The notes beneath the pieces were generated by a model that did not search any database, had not been told where the DNA came from, and worked only from the letters and a program-made list of their open reading frames with translations. This document shows positions 44,160 through 52,154 of a stretch of 64,000 bases of DNA, in pieces. The stretch spans positions 372,001 through 436,000 of the forward strand of contig CCNA01000006.1 of NCBI GenBank assembly GCA_000824805.1, given 5' to 3'. The stretch is from Mesorhizobium sp. SOD10. GTDB taxonomy: Bacteria > Pseudomonadota > Alphaproteobacteria > Rhizobiales > Rhizobiaceae. Positions within the stretch are counted from its first letter, which is position 1. Each line of letters starts with the position of its first letter. The position numbers were made by a program, and so were the translations under genes.

Positions 44160-45998
44160 ATGCGCATGGTATTTGGTCGGCGGCTTGCGGCGCCAACGTC
44201 CGACCAGGGCGCTGCGGGGCTTGGCGACCTGCCGGAGTGGAATCTCGCCGATCTCTATTCCGGCATGGAAGCGCCCGAGTTGAAGCGCGACATCGCCAAG
44301 GCGGCCAGCGACGCCGTCGCCTTCGAGACCCGCTGGAAAGGCACGCTGGCCTCGGAAGCCGGGCGTGGCGGCGCCGGCCGGCTGGGCGAGGCGCTGAAGG
44401 CCTATGAGGCGCTCGAGGAGCTGATCGGCCGCATCGTCTCCTATGCGGGCCTCGTCTATGCCGGCAACACCGCCGATCCGCAGCGCGCCAAGCTCTATGG
44501 CGACGTCCAGGAAAAGATGACGGACGCCAGCGCCCATCTTTTGTTCTTCGCGCTCGAGCTCAACCTTATCGACGACGCGGTGATCGAAAACGCTTTGGCC
44601 GCCGACAAGTCCTTCGGCCACTACCGGCCCTGGGTGCTCGACCTCAGGAAGGACAAGCCCTACCAGCTCGAGGATCGCATCGAGCAATTGTTCCACGAAA
44701 AATCGGTCACCGGTCGCGGCGCCTGGAACCGCCTGTTCGACGAGACGATGACCGACCTGCGCTTCGATGTCGACGGCGAGGAGCTGACGCTGGAGCCGGC
44801 GCTCAACCGGTTGCAGGATGCGAATGGCGAGGTCCGCCGCCGCGCCTCCGAGGCGCTCGCCGCGACCTTTCGCAAGAACCTGCGTACCTTCACCCTCATC
44901 ACCAACACTTTAGCCAAGGACAAGGAAATCTCGGACCGCTGGCGCGGCTTCCAGGACATTGCCGACTCGCGCCACCTCGCCAACCGCGTCGAGCGCGACG
45001 TGGTCGATGCGCTGGCCGCGGCCGTGCGCGAGGCCTATCCGCGGCTGTCGCATCGCTATTACGCCATGAAGGCGCGCTGGCTCGGCATGGAGGTGATGAA
45101 CCACTGGGACCGCAACGCGCCGCTGCCGGAGACGCCGCAGGCGGTGATCAGCTGGGACGACGCCAGGGACACCGTGCTCTCCGCCTACCAGCGTTTCTCG
45201 CCGGACATGGCCGAAATCGCACGCGGCTTTTTCGATCGCAGATGGATCGACGCGCCGGTCAGGCCGGGCAAATCGCCCGGCGCCTTCGCTCATCCGACGG
45301 TGCCGTCGGTGCATCCTTACGTGCTGCTCAACTATATGGGCAAGCCGCGCGACGTGATGACGTTGGCGCATGAGCTCGGCCATGGCGTGCACCAGGTGCT
45401 GGCCGCCGGCCAGGGCGCGCTGATGGCCTCCACGCCACTGACGCTGGCCGAGACCGCCTCCGTCTTCGGCGAGATGCTGACCTTCCGTTCGCTGCTCGAG
45501 CAGACCGGCGACAAACGCGAGCGCAAGGCCATGCTTGCTCAGAAGGTCGAGGACATGATCAACACCGTCGTGCGCCAGATCGCCTTCTACGAGTTCGAGC
45601 GCAAGGTGCATGCCGAGCGCAAGAACGGCGAACTGACGTCGGACAGGCTCGGCGAATTCTGGCTGGAGGTGCAGGCCGAGAGCCTGGGTCCGGCAATCAA
45701 GCTGCGCGAGGGCTACGAGGTCTTCTGGACCTACATCCCGCACTTCATCCACTCGCCCTTCTACGTCTATGCCTATGCCTTCGGCGATTGCCTGGTGAAT
45801 TCGCTCTACGCCGTCTACCAGAACGCCGAGCGCGGCTTTCAGGAGAAGTATTTCGAGATGCTGCGCGCCGGCGGCACGAAGCACCACTCCGAGCTTCTGG
45901 CGCCCTTCGGCCTCGACGCCACCGATCCCGCTTTCTGGCAGATCGGCCTCGGCGTGATCGGTTCGCTGATCGACGAGTTGGAGGCGCTCGACAATTGA
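44160..45998 (+). CDS. pepF: Oligoendopeptidase F-type M3 metallopeptidase
   Basis: 612 residues. Zn-binding HELGH in MTLAHELGHGVHQVLAAGQG (about residues 400-420), with the third ligand region LTLAETASVFGEM. Cytoplasmic peptidase that degrades oligopeptides. ATG at 44160 chosen because GGAAGG lies 8 nt upstream; TTG 44154 and 44157 are also in frame. Confidence 0.92.
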   Translation: MRMVFGRRLAAPTSDQGAAGLGDLPEWNLADLYSGMEAPELKRDIAKAASDAVAFETRWKGTLASEAGRGGAGRLGEALKAYEALEELIGRIVSYAGLVYAGNTADPQRAKLYGDVQEKMTDASAHLLFFALELNLIDDAVIENALAADKSFGHYRPWVLDLRKDKPYQLEDRIEQLFHEKSVTGRGAWNRLFDETMTDLRFDVDGEELTLEPALNRLQDANGEVRRRASEALAATFRKNLRTFTLITNTLAKDKEISDRWRGFQDIADSRHLANRVERDVVDALAAAVREAYPRLSHRYYAMKARWLGMEVMNHWDRNAPLPETPQAVISWDDARDTVLSAYQRFSPDMAEIARGFFDRRWIDAPVRPGKSPGAFAHPTVPSVHPYVLLNYMGKPRDVMTLAHELGHGVHQVLAAGQGALMASTPLTLAETASVFGEMLTFRSLLEQTGDKRERKAMLAQKVEDMINTVVRQIAFYEFERKVHAERKNGELTSDRLGEFWLEVQAESLGPAIKLREGYEVFWTYIPHFIHSPFYVYAYAFGDCLVNSLYAVYQNAERGFQEKYFEMLRAGGTKHHSELLAPFGLDATDPAFWQIGLGVIGSLIDELEALDN

Positions 45999-46350
45999 CG
46001 ACAGCAACGGCGCGCATATCGCTCGCAATAATTTAGCGACGCATAGTAGCGAGAATCTATTCTTGCTCTAAATAGCTGTTCTTGAATAACTCTCCGGCGC
46101 ATTTTTCAACTGGCTTTCGACAAGCCATATGATAGCGTCCGGCCTCAAGCTCAGCCGGACGCATTGCGCAGGCCAGAGATGGCCGGTCGCGGTGCCACGG
46201 CGAATGCGATGATGGCCGTCGGCTAGGGACAAGGCCGAACGCCGATGGCTCGATTGAAGCCGGCGGTTCCGCCAACCACGGAACCTTTGACGATCCTTGG
46301 CGTGCGCTCGCCTTCCGGGCCTCGGCCGACAGATCGGACTGGAGAGGGAA
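45999..46350. other. Intergenic region with two inverted repeats
   Basis: 352-nt gap. Contains AGCGAGAAT-CT-ATTCTTGCT (46048-46067), a near-perfect palindrome, and GCGTCCGGC/GCCGGACGC (46135-46162), a perfect 9-bp hairpin with a 10-nt loop. Neither has a T-tract. No supported gene. Confidence 0.4.
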
Positions 46351-47055
46351 ATGAGCACTTTCTTCTACATGCTCCTGGCGTTCGTTGTGGGTATCCTGGT
46401 CGGCTGGTTCATCTGGGGCCGCCTGCGCGGCGAGCTCGACGGTCTGCGTGGCGATCTCGACCGCACCCGAAGCGAGCGCGACAGGCTGCGTGCCGACAGC
46501 GATCGGTTGAAGGGCGAGCTCGACGCCTGCGGCCGCGCACGCGCCGATCTCGAAAGCCGGCTGCGCGACGCGCCTTCCGCGAAGAGCGGCGCCGACAAGG
46601 CCGCCACGCCGGCACCGGCGGCGATGATGTCGACGCCGACGACTGCGACATCGGCCAAGGCCGCGTCCGCGAAGCCGGCCTCTGCCAAGAAGCCTGCCGC
46701 GACGAAGACCGCGGCGGCACCGAAGCCGGCTGCCAAAACCGCTGCACCCAAGAAAGCGGCGGCCCCCGCGGCAAAGAAAGCTGCCGCGCCGACGACAGGC
46801 AAGGCCGACAATCTGCGCCGCCTCATCGGCGTCGGGCCGGTCAATGAGAGGCTGCTCAAGGGCCTGGGCGTCACCACCTATGCCCAGATCGCGGCATGGA
46901 CCGAGGCCGACGTCAAACGCGTCGAGGAAGTGCTCAATTTCGACGGCCGCATCTCGCGCGAAAAATGGATCGAGCAGGCGAAGCTGCTGGCCGCCGGCGA
47001 CGAAGCCGAATTCGCCCGCCAGTTCCCCTCGGCCGGAACCGCGAGCAACAGCTGA
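46351..47055 (+). CDS. Membrane-anchored coiled-coil protein with helix-hairpin-helix-like C-terminus
   Basis: 234 residues from ATG 46351 (GGAGAGGGAA upstream). N-terminal membrane segment (FFYMLLAFVVGILVGWFIWG), a coiled coil (about 25-70, RGDLDRTRSERDRLRADSDR), a histone-H1-like Ala/Lys/Pro linker (about 80-150) and a C-terminal HHH-type domain (KADNLRRLIGVGPVNERLLK). HHH_5-type domains bind nucleic acids or mediate protein contacts. Function unknown. Own terminator. Confidence 0.8.
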   Translation: MSTFFYMLLAFVVGILVGWFIWGRLRGELDGLRGDLDRTRSERDRLRADSDRLKGELDACGRARADLESRLRDAPSAKSGADKAATPAPAAMMSTPTTATSAKAASAKPASAKKPAATKTAAAPKPAAKTAAPKKAAAPAAKKAAAPTTGKADNLRRLIGVGPVNERLLKGLGVTTYAQIAAWTEADVKRVEEVLNFDGRISREKWIEQAKLLAAGDEAEFARQFPSAGTASNS

Positions 47056-47070
47056 ATACCAGCGGCAAGC

Positions 47071-47105
47071 AGACGGCGTCCCAACGGGCGCCGTCTTTTG
47101 TTTTG
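47071..47105 (+). terminator. Rho-independent terminator
   Basis: Stem AGACGGCG/CGCCGTCT with inner CCC/GGG, one bulged T and loop AAC, followed by TTTGTTTT. Sixteen nt after the HHH-protein stop. Confidence 0.88.
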
Positions 47106-47205
47106 GGCCACAACCGGCTTTGCGCCGCCCGACGCCGTTCCCTCGATTGCGCCACGCCGAACCCCCATATAGAGCGGTCGACTGAATTGTCCGCACCCAA
47201 GGCTC

Positions 47206-48351
47206 ATGTCCCTGCCCGCAGCCATTTTCCGCAACGACGCGACCGCTCGTCAGCTGGTCTTCGACAGGCCGCGCGAGATCATCGTCGCGCATGACGCGGA
47301 AGAGTTCACGCCCGCGCTTGAAAAGGCGCAGGCCGCCTCCGACTCCGGCAAATGGCTGGCGGGCTATTTCTCGTACGAAGCCGGCTACCTGCTCGAGCCG
47401 AAACTGGTGCCGCTGCTGCCCGAGGGCCGCCGCGCGCCGTTGGTCTGTCTCGGCGTCTTCGATGCGCCCGTCGAGCAGGCCGTGCCGAAAAATGCGGTGC
47501 GCGCCAGCAACGGCCCGATCTTCGATGCCAGGGCAACCTGGTCAGCCGAGGACTATGCCGGCCGCTTCGCGCGCCTCCACAACCACATCCGCAAGGGCGA
47601 CTGCTACCAGGGTAACCTCACCTTCCCGGTCCGTGCGCAATGGTCCGGCGATCCGCTCGCTGCCTTCGACGCTCTGACGGAACGCCAACCGGTCAAATAT
47701 GGCGCGCTGGTCTCGCTCGGCGATCCGATCGTCCTGTCGCGCTCGCCCGAATTGTTCTTCGAAATCGATGCCGACGGCATGATCGAGACGCATCCGATGA
47801 AGGGCACCGCGCCGCGCGGCGCGACCAAGGCGGAGGATGCGCGGCTGAAGGCCTTCCTGCGCAACGACGAGAAGAACCAGGCCGAGAACCGGATGATCGT
47901 CGACCTTCTGCGCAACGACATCTCGCTGATCAGCGAAGTCGGCACGCTGGACGTGCCGGAGCTGTTCCGCATCGAGAGTTATCCGACGGTGCACCAGATG
48001 GTGAGCCGGGTGCGGGCACGGCTTTTGCCCGACATCGGCATCCGCCAGATCTTCGCCGCGCTCTTTCCCTGCGGCTCGATCACCGGTGCGCCGAAGATCC
48101 GTGCCATGGAAATCCTGCACGAGCTGGAAGACGCGCCGCGAGACGTCTATTGCGGCGCCATCGGCTGGATCGCGCCCGGAGGCAGGATGCGTTTTTCGGT
48201 AGCGATCCGCACCATCTCGCTCTTTGCCGAGGGCGAGGCCGTCTACAATGTCGGCGGCGGCGTCGTCTTCGATTCCACCGCCGAAGAGGAGTACCGGGAG
48301 TGTCTGTTGAAAGCGCGCTTCGCGACGGGAACAGTGCCGGCTTCGAGCTGA
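47206..48351 (+). CDS. pabB: Aminodeoxychorismate synthase component I (PabB)
   Basis: 381 residues; makes aminodeoxychorismate from chorismate for p-aminobenzoate and folate. Chorismate-binding motifs: HPMKGTAPRG, ENRMIVDLLRNDISLISEVG and FPCGSITGAPKIRAMEILHE. Lacks the PabC fusion; pabC overlaps its 3' end in another frame. Confidence 0.9.
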   Translation: MSLPAAIFRNDATARQLVFDRPREIIVAHDAEEFTPALEKAQAASDSGKWLAGYFSYEAGYLLEPKLVPLLPEGRRAPLVCLGVFDAPVEQAVPKNAVRASNGPIFDARATWSAEDYAGRFARLHNHIRKGDCYQGNLTFPVRAQWSGDPLAAFDALTERQPVKYGALVSLGDPIVLSRSPELFFEIDADGMIETHPMKGTAPRGATKAEDARLKAFLRNDEKNQAENRMIVDLLRNDISLISEVGTLDVPELFRIESYPTVHQMVSRVRARLLPDIGIRQIFAALFPCGSITGAPKIRAMEILHELEDAPRDVYCGAIGWIAPGGRMRFSVAIRTISLFAEGEAVYNVGGGVVFDSTAEEEYRECLLKARFATGTVPASS

Positions 48352-48962
48352 TCGAGACCATGCGCTGGGAGCCGGGCTCAGGCTTCCTGCGCTTCGAGCG
48401 CCACCTTGCGAGGCTTTATGCGTCCGCCGCTGACCTCGGCTTCGCCTGCGACCCTGAACGCACCGGCGAGGTGCTTTCGAGCACCATCGGCGGACACAAA
48501 GTTGCCTTGCGCGTGCGCCTTGCCTTGCAGCGCAATGGCGAAGCGACGGCCGCCGTTCAAGCCTATGAACCGCTGCCGGCGGACAAGGTCTGGCGGCTGC
48601 AGCTGGCGCGGATCCGTCTCGATTCCGCCAACACACTGCTGCGCCACAAGACAAGCCTGCGCCAAGTCTATACGCAGGCGCGCAGCGAATATCTCTCGAA
48701 CCGCGCCGACGAAGTGCTTTTGGCCAACGAGCGCGGCGAGCTCTGCGAGGGCACGATCACCAATCTCTTCGCCGATTTCGGCGACGGCACGCTCGCCACG
48801 CCCCGCCTCGACTGTGGCCTTTTGCCTGGAATACTGCGCGGCGAGCTTCTGGACGAAGGCCGCGCGGTGGAAGCGGTCTACAGCTTTGACGACCTGAAGG
48901 CGGCGAAGGCGATCTTCGTCGGCAACTCGCTGCGCGGGCTGATCCGTGCGACGCTCGGCTGA
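48300..48962 (+). CDS. pabC: Aminodeoxychorismate lyase, class IV aminotransferase (PabC-like)
   Basis: 220 residues from GTG 48300, overlapping pabB by 52 nt. PLP-type IV fold: FELIETMRWEPGSGFLRFER, SNRADEVLLANERGELCEGT then ITNLF, and GLLPGILRGELL. GAGGAG lies upstream of the GTG. Together with PabB gives p-aminobenzoate. Confidence 0.88.
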   Translation: MSVESALRDGNSAGFELIETMRWEPGSGFLRFERHLARLYASAADLGFACDPERTGEVLSSTIGGHKVALRVRLALQRNGEATAAVQAYEPLPADKVWRLQLARIRLDSANTLLRHKTSLRQVYTQARSEYLSNRADEVLLANERGELCEGTITNLFADFGDGTLATPRLDCGLLPGILRGELLDEGRAVEAVYSFDDLKAAKAIFVGNSLRGLIRATLG

Positions 48963-48997
48963 CTGGAGCCGACGACGATTTTCTGTTTGAAGAACGC

Positions 48998-49927
48998 ATG
49001 ACTATTCGCCAGCCGACCCACACGCCCTATGATGGGTCCTCGAAACTCTTCACCATCGGACTCAAGCCCCTCGAATTCGAGCGCTGGATCGAGGTCGACG
49101 AATTCCTGCTGCCGCATCTGGCCGAAAAGCAGCGGCTCTACGCGGAAGTCCCGGAAAAGGTCTTTGTCGAGGAAGACGGCACACACGACGCTCAGCGCGA
49201 AGTGCTGGACCTGCTCGTCGCGCATCTCGAAGCCGCGCATCCCGGCACGCACTGCCGCGACGGGGGCGAGCCGGTCGGTTTCGAGGGAACGATCGACAGG
49301 CTCCCCCCTGCCCTGCGCGAGGCGCCGTTGGCAAAGGCCTCGCTGCTTGTCCAGGAAGACCTGATCCTGATGCGTCGCGACGAGCGCGGCTGGCGGCTTG
49401 CCGCCGGTTCGCTCTGCTTCCCTTCGTCCTGGTCGTTGCGGGAAAAATTCGGCAAGCCGCTGCAGGAGATCCACGAACCGGTGCCTGGATTCGGACCCGG
49501 CACGCGGCCGGCCGAGCTCATCAACCGCATGTTCGACGGCCTGCAGGGCCAGGCGGTCGAGCGCTTCAACTGGTCGATCCAGGCGGGCGATGCGCTCTAT
49601 CATCCGCTCTCCAATGTCGAGCGCATCGACCGCGCTACGAGCCGCCCGAGCCGCTTCCCCGACGGCGACGTCAAAGCCCATGCCTTCATCCGCGTCGAAC
49701 GCCAGACGCTGCGCAAACTTCCCGTGTCACGCAACATCCTCTTCACCATCCGCATCCATCTCGATCCGCTGGCGGTGCTCGCACGCCACCCCGACAGGGC
49801 GATGCTTGCCGCGTCATTCGCGGAGCAGCTCAACGCGCTCGATCAGGCCCAGCTCGACTACAAGGGCCTGACCGCCGACCGTGACCGGCTGGTCGCCTAT
49901 CTCAGCGGCCTGTCCAAAGTGGTTTAA
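48998..49927 (+). CDS. DUF3445, heme-dependent oxidative N-demethylase-like
   Basis: 309 residues beginning MTIRQPTHTPYDGSSKLFTI. Signature GSLCFPSSWSLREKFGKPLQ and FNWSIQAGDALYHP. DUF3445 members include the alpha subunit of a heme-dependent oxidative N-demethylase; the partner subunits are not adjacent here, so the reaction is uncertain. Confidence 0.85.
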   Translation: MTIRQPTHTPYDGSSKLFTIGLKPLEFERWIEVDEFLLPHLAEKQRLYAEVPEKVFVEEDGTHDAQREVLDLLVAHLEAAHPGTHCRDGGEPVGFEGTIDRLPPALREAPLAKASLLVQEDLILMRRDERGWRLAAGSLCFPSSWSLREKFGKPLQEIHEPVPGFGPGTRPAELINRMFDGLQGQAVERFNWSIQAGDALYHPLSNVERIDRATSRPSRFPDGDVKAHAFIRVERQTLRKLPVSRNILFTIRIHLDPLAVLARHPDRAMLAASFAEQLNALDQAQLDYKGLTADRDRLVAYLSGLSKVV

Positions 49928-50059
49928 CCACGCCGCCACGCGAGTTAGCCGGCAATTGGTGATTTTCGCTGGTTTGTGACAATGATCTGTGATTGTAGCG
50001 CTTGACCGCGGCGCGAAGAGCGCCCGGTTTTGCGCGTGTTTGAAGGAGTGTGCGAAAAA

Positions 50060-51505
50060 ATGGCGAATGAAAACTGGCCCGTTTACGGTGAAATCACCGG
50101 TCCTGTCGTGATGATCGGCTTCGGCTCGATCGGGCGGGGAACGCTGCCGCTGATCGAGCGCCATTTCAAGTTCGACAAGTCGCGCATGGTAGTCATCGAC
50201 CCGCGCGACACCGACCGCAAGCTGCTCGATGAGCGCGGCATCACCTTCATGCAGGACGCGGTGACGGAGAAGAATTACAAGAAGCTGCTCACGCCGCTCC
50301 TGACCAACGGCGGCGGCCAGGGCTTTTGCGTCAACCTGTCGGTCGACACCGGTTCGGTGGACCTGATGAAATTGTGCCGCAAGCTCGGCGTGCTCTATAT
50401 CGACACCGTCGTCGAGCCGTGGCTCGGCTTCTATTTCAACGCGGAGGCCGACAATGCCAGCCGCACCAACTACGCGCTGCGCGAGGCGATGATCAAGGAA
50501 AAGCAGGACAAGCCGGGCGGCCCGACGGCGGTCTCCACCTGCGGCGCCAATCCCGGCATGGTCTCGTGGTTCGTCAAGAAGGCGCTGGTCAACCTCGCCA
50601 CCGATCTCGGTCTGGAGTTTTCGGAGCCCGCGCAGGACGATCGCGAAGCCTGGGCCAGGCTGATGAAGAAGGCCGGCGTCAAGGGTATCCATATCGCCGA
50701 GCGCGACACCCAGCGCACCAAGAAGCCGAAGCCGATGGACGTGTTCTGGAATACGTGGTCGGTCGAAGGCTTCATCTCGGAAGGGCTGCAGCCGGCCGAG
50801 CTCGGCTGGGGCACGCATGAAAACTGGATGCCGAAGAACGGCAAGAAGCACAAGCACGGCTCCAAGGCAGCGATCTATCTGGAACAGCCCGGCGCCAACA
50901 CGCGCGTGCGCAGCTGGTGCCCGACGCCGGGCGCGCAATACGGCCTCCTGGTGACGCATAACGAGTCGATCTCGATCGCTGACTTCTTCACCCTGCGCTC
51001 GAAGAAGGGCAAGGTCCAATACCGCCCGACCTGCCACTACGCCTATCATCCCAGCAACGACGCCATACTGTCGCTGGACGAGATGTTCGGCGCCGCCGGC
51101 AAGCCGCAGCCGGTCCACCATGTGCTCGACGAGAACGAGCTGGTCGACGGCGTCGACGAGCTCGGCGTGCTGCTCTATGGCCACGACAAGAATGCCTACT
51201 GGTACGGCTCGCAGCTGTCACTGGCCGAGGCGCGCAAGCTCGCCCCCTACCAGAACGCCACCGGCCTGCAGGTTACCTCCGCGGTGCTCGCCGGCATGGT
51301 CTGGGCGCTGGAGAACCCGACCGCCGGCATCGTGGAGGCCGACGAAATGGACTACCGGCGCTGCCTCGAAGTGCAGTTGCCTTATCTCGGGCCGGTCAGG
51401 GGCTATTACACCGACTGGACGCCGCTGGATAACCGGCCGGGCCTCTTCCCCGAGGACCTGGACAAGGACGACCCGTGGCAGTTCCGCAACATCCTGGTCC
51501 GATAG
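50060..51505 (+). CDS. hss: Homospermidine synthase
   Basis: 481 residues; NAD-dependent conversion of putrescine to sym-homospermidine, the main rhizobial polyamine. N-terminal Rossmann motif VVMIGFGSIGRGTLPLIERH, then STCGANPGMVSWFVKKALVN and the C-terminal domain. AAGGAG precedes the ATG at 50060. Functions with the odc at 24105. Confidence 0.93.
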   Translation: MANENWPVYGEITGPVVMIGFGSIGRGTLPLIERHFKFDKSRMVVIDPRDTDRKLLDERGITFMQDAVTEKNYKKLLTPLLTNGGGQGFCVNLSVDTGSVDLMKLCRKLGVLYIDTVVEPWLGFYFNAEADNASRTNYALREAMIKEKQDKPGGPTAVSTCGANPGMVSWFVKKALVNLATDLGLEFSEPAQDDREAWARLMKKAGVKGIHIAERDTQRTKKPKPMDVFWNTWSVEGFISEGLQPAELGWGTHENWMPKNGKKHKHGSKAAIYLEQPGANTRVRSWCPTPGAQYGLLVTHNESISIADFFTLRSKKGKVQYRPTCHYAYHPSNDAILSLDEMFGAAGKPQPVHHVLDENELVDGVDELGVLLYGHDKNAYWYGSQLSLAEARKLAPYQNATGLQVTSAVLAGMVWALENPTAGIVEADEMDYRRCLEVQLPYLGPVRGYYTDWTPLDNRPGLFPEDLDKDDPWQFRNILVR

Positions 51506-51534
51506 CAACGGGGCCTACCGCCCTCACTGCCTTG

Positions 51535-51559
51535 CAATCGCCCGGAAATCGGGCGATTG
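51535..51559. other. Perfect hairpin between hss and the Omp10-like gene
   Basis: Arms CAATCGCCCG and CGGGCGATTG with a 5-nt loop GAAAT. No T-tract, so not a classical terminator; possibly an mRNA 3'-end stabiliser or a regulatory hairpin. Confidence 0.55.
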
Positions 51560-51590
51560 AAAGGTGCGGACTGAGGAGAGGATTTTCATC

Positions 51591-51965
51591 ATGACCATCG
51601 CGCGCAAACTGCTTGCGGCGGGCGCCGCGGCAAGCCTTCTGGCTGCGGCCGCCTGCACCACCACCGGACCGTCGGAACCGCTGCCCGCCGCCGCACCCAA
51701 GGGCGTCGAGGGGAACTGGATCGATGCCAAGGGCACAGGCCTGTCGACCTTCACGGCCGGCAAGTTCACCACCGTCGCCACCGACACCGGGCAGAAATTG
51801 TCGGAAGGCAGCTACACCATGACCGGAGCGACCTCGGTCGAGATCCACGGCACCTCGCTGATCCGCCAGACGCCGGTCAGCTTCAACTGTCTTATGGTCT
51901 CCACCAGCCAGCTCAACTGCACCAGCGCCAGCGGCCAGAACTTCGTCTTGACGCGCCGGGCCTGA
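51591..51965 (+). CDS. Outer-membrane lipoprotein, Omp10-like
   Basis: 124 residues. Lipoprotein signal ending LLAAAAC (Cys near residue 22), then a small beta-rich domain GVEGNWIDAKGTGLSTFTAG, QKLSEGSYT and QLNCTSASGQNFVLTRR. The pattern of short motifs closely follows Brucella Omp10 from memory. Likely anchored to the outer membrane. Own terminator. Confidence 0.8.
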   Translation: MTIARKLLAAGAAASLLAAAACTTTGPSEPLPAAAPKGVEGNWIDAKGTGLSTFTAGKFTTVATDTGQKLSEGSYTMTGATSVEIHGTSLIRQTPVSFNCLMVSTSQLNCTSASGQNFVLTRRA

Positions 51966-51990
51966 GGCTGGCGAATGTTTCGCTGAAAGG

Positions 51991-52018
51991 GACGGCGGCG
52001 CGAGCCGCGGTCTTTTTT
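51991..52018 (+). terminator. Rho-independent terminator of the Omp10-like gene
   Basis: Stem GACGGCGGC/GCCGCGGTC (one mismatch) with loop GCGA and six T. 26 nt after the stop. Confidence 0.9.
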
Positions 52019-52154
52019 GTGCCGGCAAACATCTCCCTGATTTGTGCTTGCATCGCTCGGAACCCGATGTGAACATGAACCGAGGCTGGCTGTTATTCTC
52101 CGGTCAAGCGAGGGCGTTAGACACCCTGAGGGTCAGCTCATCCGGGAGACGAAG

